This document shows, piece after piece, positions 12,961 to 23,123 of a stretch of DNA of 64,000 nucleotides. The notes below the pieces were generated by a model, which did not search any database, was not told the DNA's origin, and was given only the letters and a program-made list of their open reading frames with translations. Every line of letters starts with the position of its first letter. Position 1 is the first letter of the stretch. This stretch comes from Azadirachta indica (Eukaryota; Streptophyta; Magnoliopsida; Sapindales; Meliaceae). The stretch covers positions 8,171,269 through 8,235,268 of the forward strand of contig CM040440.1 in NCBI GenBank assembly GCA_022749755.1, in the 5' to 3' direction. The translations under genes and the position numbers were made by a program.

Positions 12961-13238
12961 ATTCTTGTGTGCGTCAATGTTAAGAATTTCATACCTAAGA
13001 AAATTTTCACACACAAATTTGTGCGCCCCCAAAGATGCCTATAAGGAATTCTGTTGGAAGATCTCATACACTATCTAACTGATTACAAGAAGTTGATCAT
13101 TCATGCTCAAATAGAAGAGAATTTAAATACAGAGACCAGCCTAGAAAGGAAATGATACATTCCTCATTGCAGACAAATAATTGCACCACATAAATTTTAC
13201 AAGTTCAAAAATACAAGTTCTTGCTGTAAAATCAATTA

Positions 13239-15684
13239 TCATTTATTGCGGGAGATGACGGTCCCAAAAGTAGGCTGGCCAGCAGCTTTAGCACCTAAGG
13301 GATTCCGAGCCACCTCGGACATAGGAAGACAGAAGCTGCTGGTCGGTGTTTGCTGGAGTTGTTCTTTGACCAAAAGCCTCAGTGATTTCTTCCGCAGCGG
13401 CCTCTGTTTCGGGAGACCCAGCCTGCGCAAATACAACCTCAGGCGGATGGCGATTCAGAGCATCATAAATATATGAGATGCTATAACTTGGATCCGTGAA
13501 GTGGATGATTTAGTACAGTGTCCACGCCTTCATCGACCCCATCATCCTTGGCCTTCCGAAGGCGATCGTCCACAGTGGCCAACTCACTCTCTAGCTCAGC
13601 CTTGCGAGCCATGAGCTCGGAAATTTTAGACTCGAGGTGGGAACGCTCCAAATCCCATTTCTTCCTTTCTCCGGATAGCTGGGCTTCAGAGTGCTCCCAT
13701 TTCTTCTCAACTTCCTTGGCTCTTTTGAGCAGCTCTACATTTTCTGCCTTGAGCTTGGAGATCGTCTCCCGAGCCAAGGCAACAGCGGCCGAATTCCCTT
13801 TTGCATTTTTCTTGTGAAGGGACAGATTATGAGCGAGCTGCCAAAAGGGGAAATTGGTTCAGTAATAGAGAGCTCTGAAATAAAAAGAGAAAGGAGAATG
13901 AATATTTACCAGACAAGCCAACTCACGGAGGTCTAACGCTTCCTCCGTTGGCTTATTTTTAATGGCTTTGTGGATCTCAGGCGTGATGAATGTCCCGAGG
14001 TAGCTCATGGTCGGTATTAAATGAGCATAATACCCTCGCTTATTCTGGGGCAGGTCCTCGGGAAACAGCTCGATGGCCCCCTTTAAAGCGCTCTTGTCCG
14101 AGCCTACGATCGGCGCTTTCGCCGCTTCAAGGGCTGTGAGTCACTCGATTCCCCCTCCATTTCGATCCAATCTGCTGGCCGCTTTCGGGGAACTTCAAGG
14201 CCTTTCTCTGGGACAGCCGCCAAGCTCTTCCCCTTATCCTTCGAGCCACAATTGACAGGGGCCGAGCCCATTTTCACCTTCCCTTGTTTTGATTTCCCAA
14301 GTAACACTTGAAGGTTGCTTGAGGCGCCTTTTCCCGCAGCAGACCCTCTCGCCAGTTGTTTCGAAGCCATCGTTCTGCACAAAGGAAAAATGGAATGATT
14401 CAGAAGTCGATAGGCGAGAAATCAAGTTCGGGGTGAGTACTCACTTTTCCCGTTTTTCACTTCTCTTTTAGCCGCGAGAAGTTCTTCCCGAGTTGGAGCG
14501 GACGCAACCAAGCCTGAGCCCACCAAGTAATCCGAGGAGAGAACATTCCTCTGAACACTAGCAGCAACTCTGCCCGCAAAAATTCTTTCTAAGGCAGCGT
14601 CGGCAAGCGAAGTTGCCTGTCTCCACAAATCAACTGGAAAAGAGAAATCAGTAGTGAGATCGGAAGAAAATACAATCGGTAAATTGAAGTTCGAAAGGGA
14701 AGAAAACAACAAAACAAAAACCAAAGTATAGATCGAGATTACCTTCACTTTTAAAAGTGGTGGGCACACGGCCACCCGTTCCCACGTGGTCTAAAGCTGA
14801 CCCCAATTTCCCCCCACGAAAAACCATTTGTGTTCCAGTCCTTATTGCAGGTTGGGGAGCCAGTAACTATTTTGGTGGTTAGAGGCCGAGACTGAAGATA
14901 ATAGAACCCGGGGTCATTTTTGGGGTTCTTCTTCAGCATATAAGTATACCTAATTTCTTCAATGCTGGGTGGGGGATTTCCCTCGATAGCCCAGATCACA
15001 TAAAGGCCAGTTATTACCAGCCAGCCAATTAGGTTTAATTGGTATGGAGGAATGTCGAAGAAGTAAAAAAGGCGGGCGAAGTATTCCTGAATAGGCAACC
15101 TAAGCCCGAAGTGGAAAAGCTCTTCATGAAGGGCTATCTCCCCATCCTTGGGTTCACTCGGGAATTCATCCACTTCGGGCAACCTGAGATATATGTCAAT
15201 AGGTATCTGGTACATTTTCCGATAAGCATTGAGGTCGGAACGGGTTACAGATGAAACAAACCAGTCCGCCGCATACGGTCTAAATTGCCTAACGGGGTCA
15301 GGTGTGTTTTCGACATATTCGGTTTCAGTTGCTTCAGAATCAGCAATGAGGATATCATCCTCGAAGCCCGCATTGCCATCCCCTACGCTAGATGAATACT
15401 CCCCATGTGCGTCAACGTCCCCAGGCCCTACTATGTGACCTGACACGGCCTCATCCCCAACAGAAGAGGCTAATCTACCTAAAGTATCAGCTAAGTCTGG
15501 GAGAACATCCCGATCTCCAGCTCTGGTTCCTTGAGGATCCATGCTCTCGCACTTGAGAAGAGCTATCAGAGATAACAATAGTCTCGGAATTCGTAGCCTC
15601 GGCGTTATCAGAGACTACTCGAAGCCTCGTTGTCTGTACTGGACTCGCTAGATGAGGATGATGACGAGATGTCAATGTGGTCCA
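13239..15684 (-). CDS. Antisense retroelement ORF with 'putative gypsy type transposon' domain and coiled coil
   Basis: A spliced frame on the minus strand. Exon 1 ends at the donor at 14,742, exon 2 is about 14,616-14,445, exon 3 starts at 14,374, and later exons run to a stop at 13,239. Exon 1 encodes an acidic N-terminus and then ELFHFGLRLPIQEYFARLF with QLNLIGWLVITGL, the pattern of the Pfam 'putative gypsy type transposon' family (PF04195). Exon 3 carries a Lys/Arg-rich nuclear-signal-like tail (PLKRRKRRS). The 13,777-13,481 part is a heptad-rich coiled coil with many Glu/Lys/Leu, and the C-terminus reads AAGQPTFGTVISRNK. An MDHIDISS start at 15,684 runs into TGA after 26 codons, so the usable start is more likely 15,578 or 15,542. 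Fragments recur at 21,940, 51,215 and 52,800. Probably no longer active. Confidence 0.6.
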
Positions 15685-16490
15685 TCGAACCTAAAGTCAT
15701 GCAAATCGCCCAAGTTACTAAAGGGAAAGCCTAAAATTCCAGATCGAGATCAATTCAGGTCGGAGAGAAAGCAAGTCAGAATTCTAGCTGACTATGTCCT
15801 GCATTCACAAACGCGTTCTACGCCCTAGCGTATAAATTAAATTTCGAAAACACGCTCAAAACAAAACAACCATACATGCTTCACAAAATAATCACACTAT
15901 CTCACGAAGAACAAAACCACCCAGAAAAACAGACAAACTCAGTCGAACAACCCAGCAAATGGAAATGAGTAAGCAAGAAAAGGGGAGGAAAAGCTTACCG
16001 ACGGAAAGGAGTTTCTGGCGAAAGGAGGAGTTCAAGCGAGACCGAAGGAAACTTAGAAGGCAAGGAGTACCTTATGCGCAGCAATGGAGTCGTCTGCGAC
16101 AGAGAAGACGGCCCAAATATTAAGAAATGCAAGGAAAGTCCCACATTTATCCCGAGGCTGATTAATCGGAGCCGTCCAAAATAAGGGCCCAGATGATCCG
16201 TGTCAGAGGCTTTAAGTGCAGGGCAACTGCCTGCGCGGCAACAGTAAGGGTAGCCGAATGGGACAGTGCCAGGTGGCCCAATCCTAGAATAACTCAAGGG
16301 GGCCATGGAAGGAGTTAACCGCCGAACGTTTCTCGAGGAGACGCGTCTCCTAAAAGGCTGTGCAACCGTTCAACCTTCCGAATGTGAAGCGACATATTCA
16401 CGCTCGGGAAAAAAGGGAGACAATCCCATGCTCGGATAAAACTAATGAAACAGTAGCAAAACAAGCTTTAACTGGGTACTCCGAGGCTGA

Positions 16491-17016
16491 TGTTCGATTC
16501 GATAATATGCCAGACCGTCTGATGGCATGTGGTCGGTTTCGATAATTCCCGAGACGAAATGGCACATGCGAGACCGAGCTATATCCAAGGTCTTTGCCCA
16601 CGATGAGGATAACCGAATCAGTTCGGGTATAAAATATCACCCCTCTGGCGTGACTTGGGCAACGAAAATTTAGGCCACTCATTCCACCCACTTACCATTC
16701 GTCTTCCCCGCTTGCAATCCTGGGGGAAACGTGAGACGTGGCCGGAAAAATACCGAAGACAGTTATTCCTCGTATCTATAAAATCCCGGCGTCGAGAAGG
16801 GAAGGTACGTACACTGTATCCTAGAGAAAACGCTGCTAAAATTTTTCCTTCTCCTCTAAAGCAAATCGTCTGACTTAAGCATCGGAGTGCATACGCCGGG
16901 TAAGCCGGCTATCTCTCTGACTGTGATTGTTTTGCAGGCAAGTGTCACGACCCCCAGTTCTGAAGACAAGAATTCTGTTGTTTGAAGTCGAAATAGTCGA
17001 ATTTTCGGCATCAACA
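16491..17016 (+). repeat. Right LTR
   Basis: 526 bp bounded by TG...CA. It contains TATA-like boxes at 16,628 and 16,777 and ends with a U5-like segment: GACTTAAGCATCGGAGTGC, a GC-rich stretch, TTTTGCAGGCAAG, and TTTTCGGCATCAACA. That order is familiar from plant gypsy LTRs and sets the element's sense strand as plus. Sequence matching duplicated host DNA (the inverse of about 46,990) begins right after 17,016. Confidence 0.65.
16777..16784 (+). promoter_or_regulatory. TATA box of the right LTR
   Basis: TATAAAAT lies about 240 bp before the LTR end, in the position expected for an LTR U3 promoter, followed by a GC-rich start region. A second candidate, TATAAAATA, is at 16,628. Confidence 0.4.
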
Positions 17017-17650
17017 TGAACAAAAAAATTTCTTGACCCCTGAGAGAGGATAATCATAAAAGAAAATTATTAGTTAAGTGGCCTTAGTCAGGGTAAGGAC
17101 ATTCATAAATCCATCCGAGGCTAGAGTAACGAACACAGAGTAGCCATAACCCCTCTTTATGTCCTTGCATATCTGCAGTTTACAAAAGCCATAGTCAAGA
17201 GGAGGCTCAAAATACATGTACCAGGTCAAGCATTGACTTATATAACACATTAATTAAAATCATATCAAATTCACATGGCCCAATTGATAGTCAATAAAGA
17301 AAGCTCTAGAGAAAGCTTGCCGTGTCACTTTTGAAAATATGATCAAACTGATAATCAATTTCCAAGTGCTGGACAATATTTGGTTAGATTTGGATATATA
17401 TTATCAATAAGTAAAATAGATTGAATTGTCAGACTTCACTGTTGACCCAAATAAAACTGTCACAGGCACTAGTTACTGTATTAAAACAGTGGAGATGCTT
17501 AACAACGTACGTTCAACGGGTAAAACTAAACATTTGCTCTGTGTCTTGCTCACATTGGTTTAGGTTTCTAGTAACTTATGACAAATTTCCAGAAACTGGA
17601 CATAGATTCATATGCATTTCAAAGACCCTAGATATTGTTATGATCCAAGA
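17017..17650 (-). pseudogene. Inverted spacer and probable PUS C-terminal exon relic (17,172-17,083)
   Basis: The minus strand matches 46,300-46,990. The exon relic begins after CTGCAG, reads KDIKRGYGYTVFV in one frame and GLWLHCVRYSS in another, and ends near GACTAAGG. It is the third copy of the relic at 8,389. The remaining 0.45 kb is the shared spacer joining it to chaperonin copy E. Confidence 0.5.
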
Positions 17651-18775
17651 TGAACAAATTCTTTCATTTTGTGGAAGATCAAAACAGGAAAAAATGAAAG
17701 CACACTACTACTCAGTAACAAACTATTTCATCTTGGGCGGTGGGGGTTGGTGGGGTTGAAGACAATGCGTTTATTGTTTTTAACCTTCGGTTGTGCGTTT
17801 ATTTTGCCTACCCTTACACTTATGCTAAATTAAATTTTAAAAGTGAAAAGAGACACAAACCAAGATAGCAACATCTTTTTTGTTTTTATTTTTTAATTTT
17901 TTATAAGGTTATGCTTTTTAGCTTATTGTCCTTTGGTTGTTAGATTTAATGCTTTTCAATTATATTGTGGTGTGTCATAAGATTAAGATATACTTTAAGG
18001 CAATGACAAAAATATCCCCTAATTTTATTTCTGTTTTTGCTTTATTGGATTAGCTGGGGGTGATAAATGAGCATGAGTATATGATAAATAATAAAAGAAT
18101 ATACGAAAAATGTATTATGCTTCTCTTTCTCTTCCCACATATTTTCTTTCTCTTTCTTTACAATGATATTAGGTTCTTTTCATTACTTTTGACTTATTCA
18201 AATGTCTCACAATGACAGCATTCTTTGTTTCTTTTTCCTTCTTCAAAACTATTGTAGCCCCACAAAAAGTGCTTTAAAGTTTGATAATGAGGTTTATATC
18301 TCCTTACCGCCCTCAGTTCTTCGATGATTTGGAACCATTAACAACTGTAAGGATTTCAATATATCCCTGAATCTGTGTGCTCTTTTACATATAATATAAT
18401 ATCTTATCTATACATTTTCTAATCAATTGATTACAATTACATTATTTACACTTGAAAACTATAATGTTTTATTGTTATTGGCGTTAACATAATTTTTTGT
18501 TTCTTGTTTGCCAAAATGTGGAAAATCTATTCATTTTAATCATCAAGTATAAAAGTTTTAATAGAAATGTTGTTGAGCCAGCAATTAAATCCCCAAATTA
18601 TGTAAGAGGCTTTATATACAAAACTAAAAGTTGAATTTTGTTTATTAACATATTTAATTAATAATTTTTCCTTTTTAATTTCATAAACAACTATTGTTGA
18701 TTGTTACTAAGAAAGTTGATTTGGACCTTGTAGAATCTATTGAGGGGAATGGAGAATCTCTTGGAATTCAAGTAA
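17640..18775 (+). pseudogene. Chaperonin-60-like pseudogene copy E (intron 6, exons 7-9)
   Basis: 17,700-18,257 matches intron 6 of copies C and D. Exon 7 (18,258-18,346) is 89 nt instead of 105-111 and is frameshifted. Exon 8 (18,515-18,601) and exon 9 (18,685-18,771) are full length at 87 nt, encoding NPFILIxEHK-like and LLIVTEKADxDLVESI-like segments, but their acceptor AGs have become AA and AT. Exon 9 resembles copy D (DLVESIE) more than C. No exons are found upstream or downstream. Non-functional. Confidence 0.75.
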
Positions 18776-19386
18776 ACGAATACTTTAAGAAAACAGAAAA
18801 ATTCCAATTTTAGGAGGGCATACTTTAGTTTGATTTTTTAAACAGTGAACTTTTAGAATAGGAAAGCGAACTAAACTGTTAGAGGATATTAATTCTATTT
18901 GTTTTAGTGTTATTTTGGTTTCTTTTCAATTATGGTATAAATTAATAGGTAAAACTTTTACGTTTATAATTTAAATAATTATGCTTAAGAATATTTTAGG
19001 TTGGTATAATTTTCAATTAATAATTAATATTTATGTATCACTTTTTTTAAATTTTGACTATTATACTAAAAGAATAGTGTTGCTAATTGCTATATATATA
19101 TATATATATATATGCTTCAAATGTTATATCAAATTTTTTATTCTGAATAATGAATTTTTATAATTTTTAAAATTGCTTATCACTTTAGCTGATGAGTGAT
19201 ACGATGAAAAATTTGAGATAACATTTCGGATAACACCGACAAGGATTATTATTTTCTTATTTACAAAATTTTAAAACATTCCGGGACCCAAACGTTATTA
19301 ACCCAAGTACCGAATTAAAATTTAAAAAATCTATTCCCCCGCTTCCCTTGATGATTATTAATATTTTCCTTGTTGTGTTTGTGCAG
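18776..19386. other. AT-rich spacer with (TA)n microsatellite
   Basis: The first ~190 bp matches chaperonin intron 9. After that it is AT-rich with a TA run at about 19,091-19,112. A transition to unrelated sequence occurs near 19,190-19,260. No gene is seen before the acceptor at 19,386. Confidence 0.5.
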
Positions 19387-19638
19387 AAAACATTCTGAAA
19401 ATGGAGGGTTTGAAGAAGGTCCATATATTTTTCCCAACACATACTGGGGTGTTTTAATCCCACCAAACATCGAAGACGACCACTCTCCTCTTCCAGGATG
19501 GATGGTTGAATCTCTGAAGGCGGTCAAGTACATCGATTCCGATCATTTCTCAGTGCCCGAAGGAAAAAGAGCAGTAGAACTTGTTGCAGGAAAAGAAAGC
19601 GCCATTGCCCAAGTAGCTCGTACCATCCCTGACTAAGT
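19387..19638 (+). pseudogene. DUF642 domain exon, first part of a chimeric pseudogene
   Basis: Preceded by a good acceptor (GTTTGTGCAG), the frame encodes NGGFEEGPYIFP, LIPPNIEDDHSPLPGWMVES and VPEGKRAVELVAGKESAIAQ followed by VARTIP. These are highly characteristic of plant cell-wall DUF642 proteins (PF04862), and the exon is undamaged. The frame would normally continue into the rest of the domain. Instead, after Ile-Pro, it runs directly and in phase into glutamate-1-semialdehyde aminomutase sequence. No other DUF642 exon is in the window, so this is a captured single exon. Confidence 0.8.
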
Positions 19639-21820
19639 TGGGTCTTGGGGGCCAGCTTAGCGTTCATATGGATGATCAGGTTCTATTCTTCTTCCAATAA
19701 TTTAATAATCAACTTCTCATTTCAGTATTCATAAATGTTGTGCCCTGCAGTTGGTTTCATTTCTTGCGGCAAGAACATTTTAATTACTGTGATGCTTGAT
19801 TTTTCCCGCCATCTTTGCAGTTTTTTGGTGAAAATATGATTTAACATCTGTTTCTACTACAGAAATAGTTTCTGATAGAGTTCTTAGTCTCTTATATAAA
19901 ATAACTTACCTTGATACCACACTGTCTTGCTTATGGTAGATTTGCAATTTCTTTTTTGTCCTTTTCTCTCGATTTGTCATCCAAGTCTCTTAGTTATTAG
20001 TAGGTATATCTTTGTACAACTCGTCTTCTTACTCTCAAGTTAAACATAGGTATTAGCGGCCTTGGCTGAAAATATGAAGAAAGGAACCAGCTTTCCTGCT
20101 CCTTGTCTTCTATAGAATGTTTTGGCAGAGATGGTAATCTCAGCTGTTCCAAGTATAGAAATGGTACGATTTGTTAACTCGGGCACAGAAGCATGTAGGG
20201 GTGTGCTTCCCCTGGCGCGTGCCTTTACAGTTTGGGAGAAGATCATCAAATTTGAGGGTTGTTACCATGGGCATGCTGATCCATATTTGGTCCAGCCTCG
20301 CAGTGGAGTTGCTATCCTAGGACTTCCCGACTCCCCTGGTGTCTCCAAAGGAGCCAGTTGTGGAACTCTAACAGCCGCCTACAATGATATCTTGGCTGTA
20401 TCTATTTCAGGACAACAAAGGAGAGATTGCTGCAATTATACTTGAACCACTTTTGGAAATTCTGGCTTCATGGCTCATATACCCTTCTTAATGCTGCATG
20501 ACAGGACTTTGTTTGGCTTTTGGTGGTGCTCAGGAGTATTTTGGCATAACTCCTGATTTGACAACTTTTGAAAAGATGGTGGTGGTTTGCCAGTCAGTGC
20601 TTATGGAGGAAGGAGGGATATTATGGATATGGTGGCAAGAGCAGGACCGACGTACCAGGCTGGGACCTTCAGTGGGAACCCATTGGTGATGACTGCAGGG
20701 ATACAGACTGTCACGTGCTGGAAATTGATGCGGAAATTCTGGCACATGCGGCACTTGAACAAGCTGATTTCCACTGCCCAAGTAAGCCTTAATTAATCCC
20801 AAGATCAATTTGTGTGTTTGTGTTGCAGGAAGTGGCCGTGAGGTGTCAAATTGGTGCTCAATTTTGGGAACAAATTGAAGAAGAAGAAGAAGCACACGTG
20901 AGAGACAAAGTTGGAAGAGAGAATGGGTCTCTTTTCATTACACTTCACTATACAATATATATGTACAAATGGATGGCCATGATTAACTCTATACAAACAC
21001 TTTCAATAGCCAAGATATGTCCACATTTACATTATTTACATGAAAATAAGAAATATCCTACCTACCACTATTACACATAAAATTGGGCCTATTGGATTAC
21101 ATTCTAAGGAAACCAAGCTAAGCTACTAAGCACTGCCATGCTGTCCAGCTTTGCCCCCTTTGATGTGTCTTGCTACCCAGCCCAAATGGTGCTTCAATGG
21201 ATGCTTGAGGTGGTTGCTTCCAAGGCCCACTGACTTGCTTAGCCTCGGTTGACATGGTAGAATATCTGGCACGCTCCCGTCCCGCTCTGCTCTTCCTTGA
21301 ACGGCTCTCGAAATCTTGTGTTTGCTTGCGGCTACTGTTCACCAGCACACTGTTCATCCGTGAGTGTATGCTCTCCGTTGAGAGGGTAGGCGACTCCGGA
21401 ACTTGGGCGTGCTTGTCCTGCGAGGAGCGCGCTCTCGTGCTCTTGCACTTTCGGTGGTTCTACTTCCGAACCGGCGGCACATGACACTCGCTAAAATGTT
21501 GAAGGAGCGTAGAACTTGTGAATATTTGGATAAAATCACAAGCGAACTTGTCAAAGGCATCATTGATGTTGGAAAAAAGGGAGAGGCATATAGCAGGATG
21601 TTTGGATTTTTCTTTACAGAAGGGCCTGTTAACTTTGGCATATATGAGATGCAAAGGCAAGCGACATCACAAAGTTTGTGGGGATCCACTGGGGAATGCT
21701 GGAGGATCGTGTATATTTCCTACCTTTACCATTTGAGGGTGGGCTTACAAGGTTAGTACAAACATCAGAAGAACTTAACAGACAATGGCACCTGCTGAGA
21801 TGGTTTTCAGGCAGATTTAG
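19636..21820 (+). pseudogene. Glutamate-1-semialdehyde 2,1-aminomutase (GSA) pseudogene
   Basis: GSA aminomutase converts glutamate-1-semialdehyde to 5-aminolevulinate in plastid tetrapyrrole synthesis. Recognisable pieces, in order: VGSWGPA (19,642), an intron to 20,050, then [76 protein letters not shown]-like and [10 protein letters not shown] segments to 20,708. After an insertion it resumes with CEYLDKITSELVKGI, MFGFFFTEGP and a C-terminal AEMVFRQI plus stop at 21,818. Defects: TAA right after the DUF642 junction, TAG in PCLL*N, frameshifts near 20,400, 20,585 and 21,640, and loss of about 26 residues before VMTG. The retained intron argues for a DNA-level duplicate rather than a processed copy. 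Confidence 0.85.
20709..21486. mobile_element. 778-bp insertion in the GSA pseudogene, ends inverted
   Basis: The GSA frame breaks at ...GIQT and resumes with LAKMLKE. The intervening DNA starts TGTCACGTGC and ends GCACATGACA, an inverted match at 9 of 10 positions. The start shares CAGACTGTCACGTG with the 280-bp element at 22,501. A clear target duplication was not found. Inside are a small intron-like stretch (AAGTAAG...GTTGCAG near 20,785-20,828), an AT-rich middle, and a GC-rich right third with short frames on both strands that I do not recognise. It could be a small non-autonomous LTR or TRIM-like element. Confidence 0.45.
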
Positions 21821-21939
21821 AGCATATTGTTGCATCTTGAAAGACTTTCACCTATTTCTTGCCTCTTCTCTTTCCCTTTTCCATACCATTGCCTGGCTGC
21901 CAATTTTGTAGATTAATTTGCAGTTCTTTTTGGGCTTAT

Positions 21940-23123
21940 CTTGCCCGAAGTGGATGAATTCTCGAGTAAACCCAAGGAGGGGGAGATAGCCCTTTATGAA
22001 GAGCTTTTCCACTTCGGGCTTAGGTTGCCTATTCAGGAATACTTCGCGCGCCTTTTTTACTTCTTTGACATTCCTCCATACCAATTAAACCTAATTGGCT
22101 GGCTGGTAATAACTGGCCTTTATGTGATCTGGGCTATCGCGAGAAACCCCCGCCCAGCATTGAAGAAATTAGGTATACATATATGCTGAAGAAGAACCCC
22201 AAAAATGACCCCGGGTTCTATTATCTTCAGTCTCGGCCTTAGTCCACCAAAATAGTTACTGGCTCCCCAACCTGCAATAAGGACTGGGAACGTTTTTCAT
22301 GGGGGGAAGTTGGGGTCAGTCTTTAAAACGCGTGGGAACGGGTGGCCATGTGGCCACCACTTTTAAAAGTAAAGGTAATCTCAATCTATACTTTGGTTTT
22401 TGTTTTGTTGTTTTCTTCCCTATCGAATTTCAATTTCCCGATTGCATTTTCTACTAATCTGACCATTGATTTGGTGGGAAAGGCTACTTCGCTTGCAGAC
22501 TGTCACGTGTCTAGCGGAGCGGCACGTGCGACACCCTCATAGACCCCAGAGTCGAGAGTAAGCCTTGTTAGTATGTCGCATATCTAACTGGTTTCGGCCT
22601 GCCTCGGCCTCATCAGGAGGACGGCTTCAGTCCCCAACCAGTTCGGGCAGGGGTGGTCTAAGTCCCCTCTACATAATAGCCCTTGGGACCAAAGCTGACT
22701 TTGCACCATGAAACATCAATGTTCTTAAGCTGTCACACCCTAGCACACCCAGCCAATATGCAATCCGTCATGCCATGACAAAACGTTGCCTTAGAAAGAA
22801 TTTTTGCGGGCAGAGCTGCTGCTGGTGATTAGAGGAATGTTCTCTCCTCCGGTTACTTGGTGGGCTCAGGCTTGGTTGCGTCCGCTCCAACTCGGGAAGA
22901 ACTTCTCGCGGCTAAAAGTGAAGGGAAAACCGGGAAAAGTAAGTACTCGATTCCGAACTTGATTTCACGCCTATCGACTTCTGAATCATTTCATTTTTCC
23001 TTTGTGCAGAAACGATGGCTTCGAAACAACTGGCGAGAGGGTCTGCTGCGGAAAAGGCGCTTCAAGCAACCTTCTAGTGTTACTTGAGAAATCAAAACAA
23101 GGGAAGGGGAAAATGGGCTTTTG
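21940..23123 (+). pseudogene. Fragment of the antisense retroelement ORF (copy R2)
   Basis: Begins inside the gypsy-type domain (LPEVDEFSSKPKEGEIALYE...) and follows the order of the 15.0-14.3 kb exons on the opposite strand. The domain exon runs to about 22,370. The next exon (ATSLAD...RIFAGRAAA) is split by the 280-bp insertion at 22,501. It continues through VGSGLVASAPTREELLAAKS to QKRWLRNNW/KASSNLLVLL-type sequence ending near 23,110. Several frameshifts are present. The right edge joins chaperonin copy B at the TTGTAG just before exon 2, replacing that gene's promoter and exon 1. Confidence 0.75.
22501..22780. mobile_element. 280-bp solo-LTR/TRIM-like insertion, copy 1
   Basis: Starts TGTCACGTGTC and ends CCATGACA. 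It interrupts the antisense-ORF exon between GCTTGC(A/C)GAC and GTTGCCTTAGAA, which are contiguous in the element at 14.6 kb. Flanks AGAC and AAAC may be a mutated 4-bp target duplication. A same-length relative is at 52,990-53,269. Confidence 0.7.

Larger units (their letters stand above)
12721..17016 (+). mobile_element. Reduced LTR retroelement (Ty3/gypsy-like) retaining only an antisense ORF
   Basis: Both ends carry related LTR sequence: 16,491-17,016 (TGTT...CATCAACA) and a shortened, diverged copy at 12,721 to about 12,960 (TGTGTCGG...). Shared blocks include ATGCC(A/G)GACC, AAATGGCACATGC and AACGAAAATTTAGGCCAC. The interior has no gag, protease, reverse transcriptase or integrase, only a spliced frame on the opposite strand (15,684-13,239). 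Extra antisense ORFs are known in Tat-lineage plant gypsy elements such as Grande, so this may be a deletion derivative or a non-autonomous form. The host site, judged from 47,010-47,110, has lost roughly 100-150 bp, so no clean target duplication remains. No primer-binding site or polypurine tract was evident. Confidence 0.65.

Noticed and set aside
13518..13936. Open frames on the plus strand across 13.5-13.9 kb
   Set aside because: They are antisense to the coiled-coil exon of the retroelement ORF, whose minus-strand translation matches the copies at 51.2 and 55.0 kb.
16398..16873. Open frames on both strands across the right LTR
   Set aside because: They overlap U3/R sequence of an LTR and are not conserved in the left LTR.
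20814..21080. Small open frame rich in Glu near 20.88 kb
   Set aside because: It lies inside the 778-bp insertion, has no recognised domain and ends in AT-rich sequence.
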